DNA from: Nostoc sp. LPT
GTDB taxonomy: Bacteria; Cyanobacteriota; Cyanobacteriia; Cyanobacteriales; Nostocaceae
Length of the DNA: 41,499 nt
Direction of reading: 5' to 3'
Assembly (NCBI RefSeq): GCF_017115165.1
Contig: NZ_JABXKF010000062.1
Coordinates: 1-41,499 of the forward strand
This document shows, in pieces, positions 24,476 to 33,535 of this stretch. The notes beneath the pieces are model-generated. The model saw only the letters and a list, made by a program, of their open reading frames with translations, was not told the DNA's origin and ran no database searches. Within the stretch, counting starts at the first letter, position 1, and every line of letters starts with the position of its first letter. Both the position numbers and the translations under genes were made by a program.

Positions 24476-24907
24476 CTATTTATTTTTTTGCGAGATTGAG
24501 AGGGTGTAAGTATACTGTTGCGGGGATAGTTCGCCTACATACAGTGAGTATTTTCCTGCCTGCCAATAACCAGAAAGTTCTGACTTACCTCCAGAGTAAC
24601 TATCTGCTAGTACACAAAAGCGCCCCCCAGGCCCGTCGATAAGCAGTGTTGGCTTTCCTTGACTCTCTACTGTTAATCGCAAATAAGGTAGTGACTCTGT
24701 AACTTGGATAACTTGACTAGGTTCAGTGGTAATATTGCCACAATTACTTTTGACAGATCCTCCAGACTTTCCGTTCAAAATCAATGGATCTGGTTGGGAA
24801 TTTCGATTAATTTGGATTGTTGGTGTCTGTGCTAAATTAGCCTCAGTGAAAACCAAACTCATCGCTAAAGCTGTGGGAATAATTGCAAGTAGCCTAAAAG
24901 TTTTCAT
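24476..24907 (-). CDS. Exported hypothetical protein
   Basis: Encodes 143 residues with a clear signal peptide (MKTFRLLAIIPTALAMSLVFTEANLAQ). The mature part is a small beta-rich domain ending YSLYVGELSPQQYTYTLSISQ, and it contains two Cys (SNCGN and FCVLAD) that could form a disulfide. It resembles small periplasmic or secreted beta-sandwich proteins of cyanobacteria, but I do not recognise the family. Its ATG follows an AT-rich region. Confidence 0.7.
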   Translation of the reverse strand: MKTFRLLAIIPTALAMSLVFTEANLAQTPTIQINRNSQPDPLILNGKSGGSVKSNCGNITTEPSQVIQVTESLPYLRLTVESQGKPTLLIDGPGGRFCVLADSYSGGKSELSGYWQAGKYSLYVGELSPQQYTYTLSISQKNK

Positions 24908-25207
24908 TTTAATTAATGCTCCAGATTTTTTTTAGAGCAATATTGTTAATTTATATAGACGACAGCAATCTCTTTTGGTTCCCAAAGTTACTGTATAAAG
25001 CGACACTAGTTGTTTAGGGATTATTTGTGAAGATTTTATAGGTGTATGTAGAGACATTGCAATACAACGTCTCTACAAAAGTACTTTTCGGTTAAAGAGG
25101 AAAGGGGAAAGAAAAAGGGTTTTAGAGGCGATTGTCGCCCCTTGAAGTCAGATCCCCTATACCCTTTGAAAAACCCAGATAATGCCTGCTATACGAGTCC
25201 TAACGCT
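24908..25207. other. Spacer with a palindromic repeat
   Basis: No gene is supported in this stretch between two minus-strand genes. It contains the inverted repeat at 25047-25077. Confidence 0.55.
25047..25077. repeat. Palindromic dispersed repeat (TGTAGAGAC type)
   Basis: TGTAGAGAC (25047-25055) pairs perfectly with GTCTCTACA (25069-25077) around ATTGCAATACAAC. The arms match the palindrome at 13497-13520 in the broken kinase, so both belong to one repeat family. Confidence 0.8.
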
Positions 25208-25762
25208 CTATTTTCCAACAGCTATCCAATTAATATGCCACTGCTGTCCGTTGGCAAACTCTGGTGTTAAAGTTGGGTATAGAGAAATTATATCAACCTC
25301 AGAAAAACGTATATAAACACGAAAACTAGTTGGTGTAGAATTATAAACTGATGACGCTCCCGTGACTCTCCAGTGAGAATTTATACCGCCTAAAGAAATA
25401 ACGTATTTTGGAGTAGAGGTAAAACCAGCTTCACTAGTATCTACATCTACATAGATTCCTGCCTCAATTCCTGGGGGTGCTAGATCATTTGAATATGGTT
25501 GCCAATTTGTAGTGCCTAGAGTCGTAGAACCCGCAAAGATTTTTGTGTTTCCAAATATAGCACTATAACTTCGATTATCAGTCGAGTCGGAAAAAACTTT
25601 AGTGTTCGCTCTTTGAGCGGTCGCTTTTTGAGCTAACGGTGTAAAGTTCACAATGATACTAAAACTTAAAATAACCAAAAGTGGTACTAATAGGAATATA
25701 AGAAGATTTTTCCGAAAAAGATTCTTAAAATGCTGCAAAGGTGTAGACAATCTTGATTTCAT
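25208..25762 (-). CDS. Exported hypothetical protein
   Basis: Encodes 184 residues. A strongly hydrophobic segment (about residues 17-40) after a basic N-terminus (MKSRLSTPLQHFKNLFRKN) is a signal anchor or signal peptide. The remainder is Ser/Thr/Tyr-rich and probably beta-structured, with SLGGINSHWRVTGASSVYNS and a Trp-rich end (QQWHINWIAVGK). No catalytic motif is seen and I do not recognise the family. It may be a surface or periplasmic protein. Confidence 0.65.
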   Translation of the reverse strand: MKSRLSTPLQHFKNLFRKNLLIFLLVPLLVILSFSIIVNFTPLAQKATAQRANTKVFSDSTDNRSYSAIFGNTKIFAGSTTLGTTNWQPYSNDLAPPGIEAGIYVDVDTSEAGFTSTPKYVISLGGINSHWRVTGASSVYNSTPTSFRVYIRFSEVDIISLYPTLTPEFANGQQWHINWIAVGK

Positions 25763-26037
25763 TCAGAACTCCTTTAATGTTTGGCAAGCGATCAGGAAGA
25801 GATACGAAGTTAATAGAGCTTGAGGCATTATCAACCTATGAAGATGAAGTAAATCACAACTAATTTGCATCAAGCTATTAACCGTATACCTCTACTTGAC
25901 TTTCCGGCTCACAAGTTTTATGCAGAACCAGTTGCTTCTTTACAAAAGTTCACCAAGTCCGTTGCAGTCAAAGTTTTCGCCCTTAGAAGTAACCCTTTCA
26001 AGGTGTGTTATTTTGCAGCTTTTTCTGGTTTAAAATT

Positions 26038-26250
26038 TTAGCAGTTGAGACATGGGGCAAGTTCAGGAGGTAAGGGACTACACTTTGCGGTGGATGGCTT
26101 GCTAATAGCTCTGATAGTCCGAACTCTAAATCTACCCAACAAATCATCACCACTGGTGCAGAAATAGAGTGCAGGGATTTTGGGCAGTGACTGGGCCAGC
26201 TTTAGGGGGATTGAGGACAGGGAATTAATATCAAGGGATGCAGAGTTAAT
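26038..26250 (-). pseudogene. Possible remnant of a GIY-YIG-like domain
   Basis: The frame includes LAQSLPKIPALYFCTSGDDLL, which resembles the first strand of GIY-YIG domain proteins (PxxPAIYF...), but the expected LYIGxSxNL continuation is missing and the sequence runs into an unrelated Arg/Ser-rich tail. The frame is open upstream to 26295, overlapping the neighbouring gene scrap. At best it is a truncated relic, and it could be a chance match. Confidence 0.3.
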
Positions 26251-26484
26251 CATCGGAATTAGTGGATGCAGAGGATTTGAGTTGTAGGTATTCAATCAGG
26301 AGTGCGCGACGGGAACGGGCAGAGCCTTTAAAAACGGTGTTGGGATTGAGAAAAATGACACCAGTTTTACGACGGATAATATCGTGGCGTTCCATAGCCG
26401 CAAGAGTAGCCAGCACAGTCGGTTTGCTAAAACCCGTTTCAGTGACAATTTCTGCGATCATTTTGGTTAGTATGACGTCAGGAT
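26246..26484 (-). pseudogene. Winged-helix gene fragment (RepL-like), cut by the IS630 element
   Basis: The frame reads NPDVILTKMIAEIVTETGFSKP, then TVLATLAAMERHDIIRRKTGVIFLNPNTVF, then KGSARSRRALLIEYLQ to a stop at 26246. The helix-turn-helix plus wing with RKTGVIFLNP resembles plasmid RepL-type replication proteins and related winged-helix proteins. The frame stays open upstream of the first Met into the IS right up to its end, so the 5' part was probably lost or separated when the element inserted. RepL assignment is by general resemblance. Confidence 0.5.
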
Positions 26485-27661
26485 TAAGTAAGTCGTGGGG
26501 AAATTTTCTAAGTATGTAACAAACACTTAAGCAGAAGAATTAGAGTTAAATCTTACACGTTGGGTACTGTAGTTTCGCTTGGATGCTCTAGATTGAACTC
26601 CATCAATCACAGCATACGCAAGGTCTAACTCGTCCTCAAAGCTTTTAGAAGCTAGTTCATCTTGTTTGAGGTGTTGCCACTCCAGTTCAATCGGGTTATT
26701 TCCGAACAATATTTAGGTAAAAAGAAGATATACAACTCTATGGTCTTCCCACTTTGACCATAATTGCTGAACTTCTTTGCACCAATGTATTGGGCCGTTA
26801 TCCTGCACTATGACTCTGATGCGTCCTGTTCTTTGGGTTTCTGCGGCTTCAAGCTCTATCATCTGAATATAAGATTTGCGCGAAACGCCACCAATTACCA
26901 AACCATAGACAAAACTAATTAGGGGTTGAAGAAAGCCAATAATACTTAACCTTCGTCCCCGACGTTTACTCTGCTCTAAGCGTTTTTGCTCACCTCGGAA
27001 GTAATAGCTGTAGCTGGGTTCACTCCAAGCACAAAACCCTGATTTATCCACATACTTTAAATCTATTTCCCCAACAGCCGCAGACAATTCCAACATTTCT
27101 AAATCTGCCTGTTTGATTTGCTGTATTACTTGGTCTTGCTTTCCTTTGTGGCAATTTCAAAGTTCGCTTCCAAATGATCCCCTTTTTTTAAGTACCTGCC
27201 TTAGCCAGTCAGGACTTAATTTTACTGAGCGTTCTTGTTCTAATTTTTGGGCTAATTGAACGCTGTTATATGTACGTGGCTCTTTCTCTAAACATTCTTC
27301 TAAGAAAATCATGTCAGCTTCCGCCCACCTTGATTTTCCTCCTCGCCCTGGTTTAGACCAAAGCCCCTCTAAACCTAGCTTTTGCCACTGATGCAAAACC
27401 TCTGGCACTGTTTGTGCAGTCCAATTAAAGTGAGCCGCTATCTTCTCTACGTACCAACCATGTGCGCTCAATCTAATCACTTCTGCTCTGTCTTTCACTT
27501 TCTGCGGTACATCTGCCGTTCTCAGGTTGAAAAGAGTTTTATCTTGTTCTGGAGCCAGAAATACCCTTAAACGGCTGCCCATATCTCTGTTACCTTGGTA
27601 GAAACATTATACGTATTTACTTATCTTTACACAGTTTGGTTTTTTCACCTCGTCTTACTTA
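26485..27661 (-). mobile_element. IS630-type insertion sequence, inactivated
   Basis: The ends are imperfect inverted repeats: TAAGTAAGTCGTGGGGAAA at 26485-26503, and on the other strand TAAGTAAGACGAGGTGAAA at 27643-27661 (three mismatches in 19). Both ends carry TA, as expected for the TA target duplication of IS630/Tc1 elements. The interior of about 1.1 kb holds one broken transposase gene. Confidence 0.85.
26527..27582 (-). pseudogene. IS630 family transposase, frameshifted
   Basis: Three consecutive pieces make one transposase. Residues of 27582-27157 give the N-terminal helix-turn-helix (KVKDRAEVIRLSAHGWYVEKIA, WTAQTV, GLEGLWSKPGRGGK). Then 27096-26713 gives the DDE core with VDKSGFCAW (first Asp) and VIVQDNGPIHW (second Asp). 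Then 26709-26527 gives NPIELEWQHLKQDEL (the catalytic Glu). Frameshifts occur near 27165-27120, and near 26712, where the usual PKYCSE sequence is present but in a different frame, followed by a compensating shift before NPIE. All three catalytic acids survive, but the reading frame does not. Confidence 0.9.
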
Positions 27662-27745
27662 GCTAAAATCACTAAGACAACCACCAAAAATAGAATTTGG
27701 TTAGTCTATTGTTGAATAAGTATGCTAATAAGTTAGGAAAGATTG

Positions 27746-28084
27746 ATGAATCCTCAACCAGAAGAAGACTTACAGCGTCGCCTCAATCAGCTAGAGGCAG
27801 AGATTAATTCCCCACCTGGGGTGGTTTCACAAGAACAAAAACAAACGCCAGAGTCTGTTTTTGCCAGCTTCAACTTGCAACTAGAGCGATTTCAGACTTG
27901 GTTCAACAGCTTATCTAGTGCGAAAAAGCTGGTAGTTTCAGGTGTGACGGTGCTAGTAGGCTTGGCGATGCTGCAAGCAGTGTTTAAACTAGTTGCATCT
28001 GTAATCAGTCTGGCACTTTTGGCAGTGTTAGTGTATGTTGGATACAAATTTTTTGTGTCTGGTAGCTTTCAACGTAAGCAATAA
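27746..28084 (+). CDS. Small membrane protein, hypothetical
   Basis: Encodes 112 residues from ATG 27746 (a TTG one codon earlier is the alternative). AGGAAAG lies just upstream. The N-terminal 60 residues are Gln/Glu-rich and partly helical; the C-terminal half has a long glycine- and valine-rich hydrophobic stretch (about residues 62-104), enough for one or two membrane helices. It is a membrane-anchored small protein of unknown function. A hairpin that may be its terminator follows. Confidence 0.7.
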   Translation: MNPQPEEDLQRRLNQLEAEINSPPGVVSQEQKQTPESVFASFNLQLERFQTWFNSLSSAKKLVVSGVTVLVGLAMLQAVFKLVASVISLALLAVLVYVGYKFFVSGSFQRKQ

Positions 28085-28124
28085 GTTGATATGCATTTAC
28101 TTTGCACTCTGCCCAAAGTTATGA

Positions 28125-28159
28125 AAGTCAGGAGCCGAAATAAAAACGGCTTCTGACTT
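28125..28159 (+). terminator. Hairpin after the small membrane protein gene
   Basis: AAGTCAGGAGCCG pairs with CGGCTTCTGACTT over 13 positions with one G-T pair, around a 9-base A-rich loop. No T run follows, so it could equally be a dispersed repeat. Confidence 0.45.
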
Positions 28160-28375
28160 ACAGAGGATTTCCAGGAAGGTGAAGTACACAAGCGAAGTGT
28201 CAAAACTAGGTATAAAGCCTAGTTTATTTCTGTTAGCGCAGCCTATTCAGACTCCTGAATTCTGCTGTATAACTCCTAAATCCTATTTCAATATGCTTTT
28301 CTTTTTGCTGATTAGCTTAGTCTATTTTAATTGTGCCGATCGCGGCGTAGAAATAATATCAAAGGAAACTATACG

Positions 28376-30517
28376 ATGACGTCACCAATTGTCAGGAGAA
28401 CTAGTAATCAATCTGGTCAGTCAAAAAAATCGGAAAGAGCCAATTCGCTACTGCTAGCAAGTAGACGTTTTGCTGCTTGGGCGGCTGAAATCACACTAGT
28501 GGTTACTAGTGGGTTGATTCCCTTCGGCATTGGTGTCTATGCCAATTCTAGAAGCGATCTAAACCGAGTGCCGCTTAATCCCGTACTGGTAGTCACAGAA
28601 AGAGCGATCGCCAGACCCCTAGCTCTACCTGTAAGCTATGGCATCCGTAACGTAGCATGGCCGACTAATATTTTGTGGACAATCGCCTTGTTAGCGCCTG
28701 TAACTCTCTCGTGGTGGCAATTGTATTTATTAGCTAAGACTGGTAGCACAATTGGGAAACGTTGGTTAAAAGTGCGGGTTGTCAACGAGCAAGGGAAGCC
28801 ACCTGGATTGGGGGCAGTTGTGATTAGAGAAGGCGTTGGGCGTTGGACTGTACCCATTTCCATTGCCTATCTGCTGTGGCGCTACAGCTTTGCTTTTCCG
28901 AATTTAGGATTATTCACATTTTTGTCTTTATTAATGATTGTGGGTGAAGGGATAGGCTTACCGTCGCGTCGGGGGCGTGGCGCACTACACGATCAACTCG
29001 CAGGTACTTATACAATCGATGCAGTTTTAGCTAGCAACAGACAAGCTCAGTCTGCTGGCGATAACGATCAAGCAGAAGAATGGCAAGAGGGTGAAGAATT
29101 AGCGGCAGATCAAACCAGCCAGTCGCCTAATTTGTGGCGGCGGATACAGCAAAATCCCAATCTAGCTTTGTTTGGGATAGGGCTAACGAGTATGACTGCT
29201 GTGTTGGCAACTTTAATTGGCACTCAAGTTTATATCCAAATTCAACAATCCCAGCGAGCAACTAAGCAAATCAACAGCCAACAATTCCTTGAGATCGTCA
29301 AACAATTGACTCCCAACTCTGGGGCGACTAATGAGCAACGCCAAAGTGCAATTCTGGCTATGGGTGGTCTTAATGACCCACAATCCATTAAATTTCTCAC
29401 GGATTTATTAGTTAGCGAAACTAACCCCAGCCTCCTGGATACGATTCAACAAGCTTTGACAACTGTTGGGCCCCAAGCCATCCCGGAACTCAAAAATAAG
29501 AATCAGTTTTTGGTCAGCGAACTGGAATCTGTAGGTAGCACTGCAACCAAAGAGCGGGAATTACGACAAGGGCGGCTACAAAGAAACCAACGGACAATCA
29601 ACAAGATTCTCTCTGTTTACAGCGGTAAAAAAATCGAGGGTGTTGACCTTAGTAGCACCCAATTAGATCAAAGCGGTACTTCAGGAAGTTCCTACTTCAA
29701 CTTGGTACTGGACAATCTTGATTTATCAGGAGTTAAGTTTAAATCTGCAAATCTTAACCAAGCCAGCTTTAAGGGTAGCCGCTTCCGAGGTGTGGGTGAA
29801 GATGGACGCTGGGATACCTACGACGATGTAATGGCTGATTTAAGCCAAGCTCAGTTGCAGCAAGCCAATCTTACTGATGCTAACCTCAGTCGCGTCTTGA
29901 TGAACCGGATCGATTTGAGTCGCGCCACTCTTAACAGAGCCAACTTATCCAACGCGCGTCTATATGATGCTAAACTCAACAGCACCCAACTAGTAGGAGC
30001 CGATCTGCGAAACGCAGTTTTGGAAAAAGCCAGCTTGACTGGGGCAGATTTAGGCGATGCCAAATTGAACGAAGCCAATCTGTATGCAGCGCGTTTAGGT
30101 CGCGCCACTGCGATCGGAACGCAATTATCTTTTGCCAACTTAACTAACACTGATTGGCAAGGAGCAGATTTATCAGGAGCTTATTTGGATCGTGCTAATC
30201 TCAGCAATGCTAACCTGAGTGCTACTCGTTTAACTGGTGCTGTTTTACGTTCTGCCCAAATGGAAAACGTTAACTTGCAAAATGCCGACCTGAGTCTTGC
30301 AGATTTACGAGGGGCAAATGTCGCTGGAGCAGATTTTAAAGGAGCAATTCTCGCTCCTAGCAAACAAGATCCAGCAGATCAATTTGTCCAAACCCCAGAT
30401 TTAGGCTCAGTATCTGCCGTAGTCCAAGGAGTTGATTTTTCTCAAGCCAAAAATTTAGATGCCAAACAATTAGCGTACATTTGTACTCAAGGAGGTATTC
30501 ATCCCCGTTGCCCGTAG
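28376..30517 (+). CDS. RDD-domain membrane protein fused to pentapeptide repeats
   Basis: Encodes 713 residues from ATG 28376, which has AAAGGAAAC upstream; a start at 28331 would add 15 doubtful residues. Residues about 30-215 (RRFAAWAAE, long hydrophobic helices, GSTIGKRWLKVRVV) form an RDD-type membrane domain. A further hydrophobic helix lies near 260-285 (LALFGIGLTSMTAVLATLIG). A helical region with HEAT-like character (SAILAMGGLNDPQSIKFL) follows. From about 430 to 670 there are more than 25 pentapeptide repeats of the A(D/N)LxxA type (ANLSNARLYDAKL, ADLRGANVAGADF), forming a right-handed quadrilateral beta-helix. It ends YICTQGGIHPRCP. The role is unknown; the repeat tower would face the cytosol or lumen. 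Confidence 0.85.
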   Translation: MTSPIVRRTSNQSGQSKKSERANSLLLASRRFAAWAAEITLVVTSGLIPFGIGVYANSRSDLNRVPLNPVLVVTERAIARPLALPVSYGIRNVAWPTNILWTIALLAPVTLSWWQLYLLAKTGSTIGKRWLKVRVVNEQGKPPGLGAVVIREGVGRWTVPISIAYLLWRYSFAFPNLGLFTFLSLLMIVGEGIGLPSRRGRGALHDQLAGTYTIDAVLASNRQAQSAGDNDQAEEWQEGEELAADQTSQSPNLWRRIQQNPNLALFGIGLTSMTAVLATLIGTQVYIQIQQSQRATKQINSQQFLEIVKQLTPNSGATNEQRQSAILAMGGLNDPQSIKFLTDLLVSETNPSLLDTIQQALTTVGPQAIPELKNKNQFLVSELESVGSTATKERELRQGRLQRNQRTINKILSVYSGKKIEGVDLSSTQLDQSGTSGSSYFNLVLDNLDLSGVKFKSANLNQASFKGSRFRGVGEDGRWDTYDDVMADLSQAQLQQANLTDANLSRVLMNRIDLSRATLNRANLSNARLYDAKLNSTQLVGADLRNAVLEKASLTGADLGDAKLNEANLYAARLGRATAIGTQLSFANLTNTDWQGADLSGAYLDRANLSNANLSATRLTGAVLRSAQMENVNLQNADLSLADLRGANVAGADFKGAILAPSKQDPADQFVQTPDLGSVSAVVQGVDFSQAKNLDAKQLAYICTQGGIHPRCP

Positions 30518-30521
30518 AATG

Positions 30522-30640
30522 GAGGGGGCAGGGGAGCAGGGGGCAGGGGGCAGGGGAGGATGAGGGAGACAAGGCGAATAAATAACCAATGCCCAATGCC
30601 CAATGCCCAGTGCCCAATGACAAATGACAAATGACAAATT
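30522..30640. repeat. G-rich low-complexity tract and CCCAATG/AAATGAC heptamers
   Basis: A GGGGGCAGGGG-type tract (about 30522-30562) precedes heptamers CCAATGC (about 30585-30618) and AAATGAC (30618-30638). The array ends just before the ribosome-binding site of the next gene. Confidence 0.8.
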
Positions 30641-30657
30641 GGTGTGAGGAGTAGGTT

Positions 30658-31149
30658 ATGAAGTATATTCCATCTTTGATTTCAGTTTTGGGGGCTGGTT
30701 TGGTCTTGAGTCTGGCGAGTACGAAACCAGCACAAGCTCAAGTAGCTTATGGCAGCTATATCGGTATCGGCCCCACTGTTGGTTTTACTGATGGTATCCA
30801 ATTTGGTGGGGTGATAGCGGGGCGCTACAAGCTTTTGGAAGCACCAATTTCACTACGCGCTCAAGTGTTAATCGGTAATAATACGGCAGTTGTACCAACG
30901 GTTTCTTACGATTTCCCCCTCAACTGGCAAGCTGATGCCTACCTGGGCGCGGGATTAGTGTTGGCTGGTGGTGGTGGTTCTTCTCCTGTGGGCGACAAAA
31001 TTAGTTTTGCTTTACAACCGGGCATTGATTATATGATCCCAAATAGCAATACTGTCCTTTTTGGCAACGCCATTATCGCTTTTGATGCTTACCGTGATAG
31101 CGGTGGTACAGCTATTTCTGTACAAGGTGGCGTTGGTTTGAGATTTTAA
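30658..31149 (+). CDS. Putative outer-membrane beta-barrel protein
   Basis: Encodes 163 residues with a signal peptide (MKYIPSLISVLGAGLVLSLASTKPAQAQ). The mature part alternates hydrophobic and polar residues with many Gly and aromatic residues (VAYGSYIGIGPTVGF, ISLRAQVLI, YLGAGLVLAGGG) and ends in GGVGLRF, with a C-terminal Phe as in porin-like barrels. This suggests a small eight-stranded OmpA/OmpW-like barrel in the outer membrane. No family name is certain. GAGGAG lies six bases before the start codon. Confidence 0.7.
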   Translation: MKYIPSLISVLGAGLVLSLASTKPAQAQVAYGSYIGIGPTVGFTDGIQFGGVIAGRYKLLEAPISLRAQVLIGNNTAVVPTVSYDFPLNWQADAYLGAGLVLAGGGGSSPVGDKISFALQPGIDYMIPNSNTVLFGNAIIAFDAYRDSGGTAISVQGGVGLRF

Positions 31150-31233
31150 GGGGCATCGGTAAAGAGTCACCAAAACAGTGCCGCTCAAAGATTACTGAGT
31201 GTTGATTGTGGTTGCAAAACACCTGCTGAATTA

Positions 31234-33396
31234 TCAGACCAAGACTTTGTTTTGCTGCCACACCTTTATCGTGCCATTGCTATAACTACTTACTAAAACT
31301 TGTCCATTCAGACTAAAATCAAGCGAACTGACCGTATAGTCGGATTGATCGATGAGACAAGTCTCGTTGCCAGTTTCTAGATTCCAAAGTCTGAGAGGGG
31401 CTTCGTCAGTAATAGTAAACGCAAGCGTTTGTCCGTTAGGGCTGAAAGCCATACACCTTCCCCAAGCTTGATGAACGCGATCAATAGTGTGTATCTTTTC
31501 GCCGGAGCTAACTTGCCATAATGTGATGTTTCGAGTTGCTGCGATCGCCAAAAGTTCACCATCTGGACTAAACAGGACTGGATCGGGACATGGAAGATCC
31601 GTATCATCTTCAATATATGGAAGATACGTATTATCTTCAATATTGTCAGTATGGATTGTACGAATTAACCTGCCAGTGGTAATCTCCCAAATCGCAAACT
31701 CAGATATACTATGTCGAGTCGCTAAAAGACGCTTGTCTGGGCTAAAGATAATCTGCAACACACGCTGGTAGCCACCCCTGAGTGTACAAAGCGTTTGACC
31801 ATTACGAACTTCTAGAACTTTAATCGACAAGCTTATCGGATCAATGATCGCTAGCAAATCTCCATACTGATTGACAGTTCTTGGACCCCAATGTCCTTGA
31901 CTCAAATAGTCAATTGACTCAACTTTTCTGCCCGTTGCAACTTCCCACATAATAATATTCTGAGAAGTAATAAGATCCTCATGAACGTAACCAACAAGAC
32001 TGTTTTGGACACCAATCAAAAACTTGCTATTTTGACTAAAAACAATCTTGCCAACGTAGCAACTCTCGAGGCGACGGAGGAAAGCAGCGTTCTGTGCATC
32101 CCAAAGCTTAATCATGCTATGAGCAGTGTCAATGCAGGCAACTACTTTGCCATCAGGACTAACCGCTAACTGATCACGATCTGTGAAAGAATTGGAAACC
32201 TTATTGGCTTCTAGGAAGTGACCAGAGAGAGTTTTATGTTTTTTCCCGTTTTTCACATTCCATAGGGTAATTCCGCTATTACTGTCACCAAGTCCACTCG
32301 CCAATGTTTGCCCATCTGGACTAAATGCAAGAGTTTTGACAGGTTCGCAGGATTCACAACTAATCAGAGTCCGAATTTTTCTGGCTTTTAGGGGTCGTAG
32401 CCATCCTTTACTCAATCGCCATAACGTGATTACGCCAGTTGAGTCACCAATCGCTAATAGTTGATTATCAGGGCTGAAAGCAAGAGATGTAACTCTGTCC
32501 AAACCGCCAGAGTTTTTCTCTCCAAATCCTTGGAACCGACAAAGTTCTACCCCTGTGGCTGTTTCTGCCAAGACGATAACTCTTCTAAGACTATCGCCAC
32601 AATTACTGGCTAAAATGCGACTATCTGAGCTAAAGGCAAAGATACCAGTGCACCTATTGATTACACCTGGCAATGAAATACTGCAAAGTTCTTTCCCCGT
32701 TTCGACTTGCCAGAGCTTAATTTTTTCCTCGCCGATTGTGTCAAAACCATCATAGCCTGCAAACCAGATTAAGCTAGCAAAGATTTTGCCATCGGGACTG
32801 AACTGATTGACATAAATATCCCTTACTTGTTCGTTGAGGCAAAAAGTATGTCTGTCTACTCCAGTGGATGTTTCCCAAAGCTTTAAAATGGAGGTAAAGG
32901 TGTGAGCGGATACTGCTACTTGCAAATCTGGACTGACGGCAACAGTTTGCCACGGGTATGTTACTTGCAAATCTGGACTGACGGCAACAGTTTGCCACGG
33001 GTATTCTTTAAGATGCGATGTAATTCCTCGCACGTTGACGACCTTGCCCAATGCTAGACCATAAATAATGCCGCCATAAGTCAAAAACTTTCCGTCAGAG
33101 CTAAAAAAGAGGGACTTGCAATCGAAAATATAATACAACTCTTCGCCCTTTGATGCAAATGTCGGGTAAAACCCTTCGCCGTTGAATGCAAATGTCGGCG
33201 AATTGATAGCGCAAAGTTGTTTCCCGCTCACAACGTCCCATAATTTTATAAACTGAACTGATTCACCAAAATAACTAGCTATTATTTTTCCATCAGGACT
33301 GAAGGCAAGCTGATCTACAAAACGGGAAGTGGTGGGTAAACATTCCCAAATTTGATTGCAATTTACCGAATGGGGCGGCTCTGCATTTAAAGTCAT
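31234..33396 (-). CDS. WD40 repeat protein
   Basis: Encodes 720 residues made almost wholly of WD40 blades, with more than ten matches to LAFSPDGxxLAS...I(K/T)LW. Blade phrases include LAFSPDGKIIASY, LAFSPDGQTLASGLGDSNSGITLW and LDFSLNGQVLVSSYSNGTIKVW. It probably forms two beta-propellers. No kinase, caspase or NACHT domain is attached, unlike many cyanobacterial WD40 proteins, and there is no signal peptide. It is likely a cytosolic scaffold with unknown partners. A 15-residue segment (YPWQTVAVSPDLQVT) is duplicated in tandem near residues 132-165. It does not share an obvious operon with the metalloenzyme gene 140 bases upstream. Confidence 0.9.
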   Translation of the reverse strand: MTLNAEPPHSVNCNQIWECLPTTSRFVDQLAFSPDGKIIASYFGESVQFIKLWDVVSGKQLCAINSPTFAFNGEGFYPTFASKGEELYYIFDCKSLFFSSDGKFLTYGGIIYGLALGKVVNVRGITSHLKEYPWQTVAVSPDLQVTYPWQTVAVSPDLQVAVSAHTFTSILKLWETSTGVDRHTFCLNEQVRDIYVNQFSPDGKIFASLIWFAGYDGFDTIGEEKIKLWQVETGKELCSISLPGVINRCTGIFAFSSDSRILASNCGDSLRRVIVLAETATGVELCRFQGFGEKNSGGLDRVTSLAFSPDNQLLAIGDSTGVITLWRLSKGWLRPLKARKIRTLISCESCEPVKTLAFSPDGQTLASGLGDSNSGITLWNVKNGKKHKTLSGHFLEANKVSNSFTDRDQLAVSPDGKVVACIDTAHSMIKLWDAQNAAFLRRLESCYVGKIVFSQNSKFLIGVQNSLVGYVHEDLITSQNIIMWEVATGRKVESIDYLSQGHWGPRTVNQYGDLLAIIDPISLSIKVLEVRNGQTLCTLRGGYQRVLQIIFSPDKRLLATRHSISEFAIWEITTGRLIRTIHTDNIEDNTYLPYIEDDTDLPCPDPVLFSPDGELLAIAATRNITLWQVSSGEKIHTIDRVHQAWGRCMAFSPNGQTLAFTITDEAPLRLWNLETGNETCLIDQSDYTVSSLDFSLNGQVLVSSYSNGTIKVWQQNKVLV
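32917..33004. repeat. 45-bp in-frame tandem duplication in the WD40 gene
   Basis: The 43 bases at 32917-32959 recur identically at 32962-33004, a period of 45 bases or 15 codons. On the protein it repeats YPWQTVAVSPDLQV. Confidence 0.95.
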
Positions 33397-33535
33397 GAAT
33401 AGAACTCTTCTTTACACAAACTAATAATTAAGAATAATAACTGTTGTTGCATAAGCTACTCAAGTCTCATTCGCTTACAGACGTGAAAACCCGCGTTACT
33501 ATCGTCAAAATCCACTTACATGGATGAGTAGCGTC

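Noticed and set aside
24726..24935. Plus-strand frame opposite the exported protein at 24476
   Set aside because: It overlaps a gene with a clear signal peptide on the other strand and has no protein-like composition.
26246..26484. An integrated plasmid replicon based on the RepL-like fragment
   Set aside because: Only one partial winged-helix frame is present, with no origin, partition or mobilisation genes, so the name is only a resemblance.
29851..30363. Minus-strand frames opposite the pentapeptide repeats
   Set aside because: They are shadows produced by the regular codon pattern of the repeat on the other strand (runs such as RLALVRLA).
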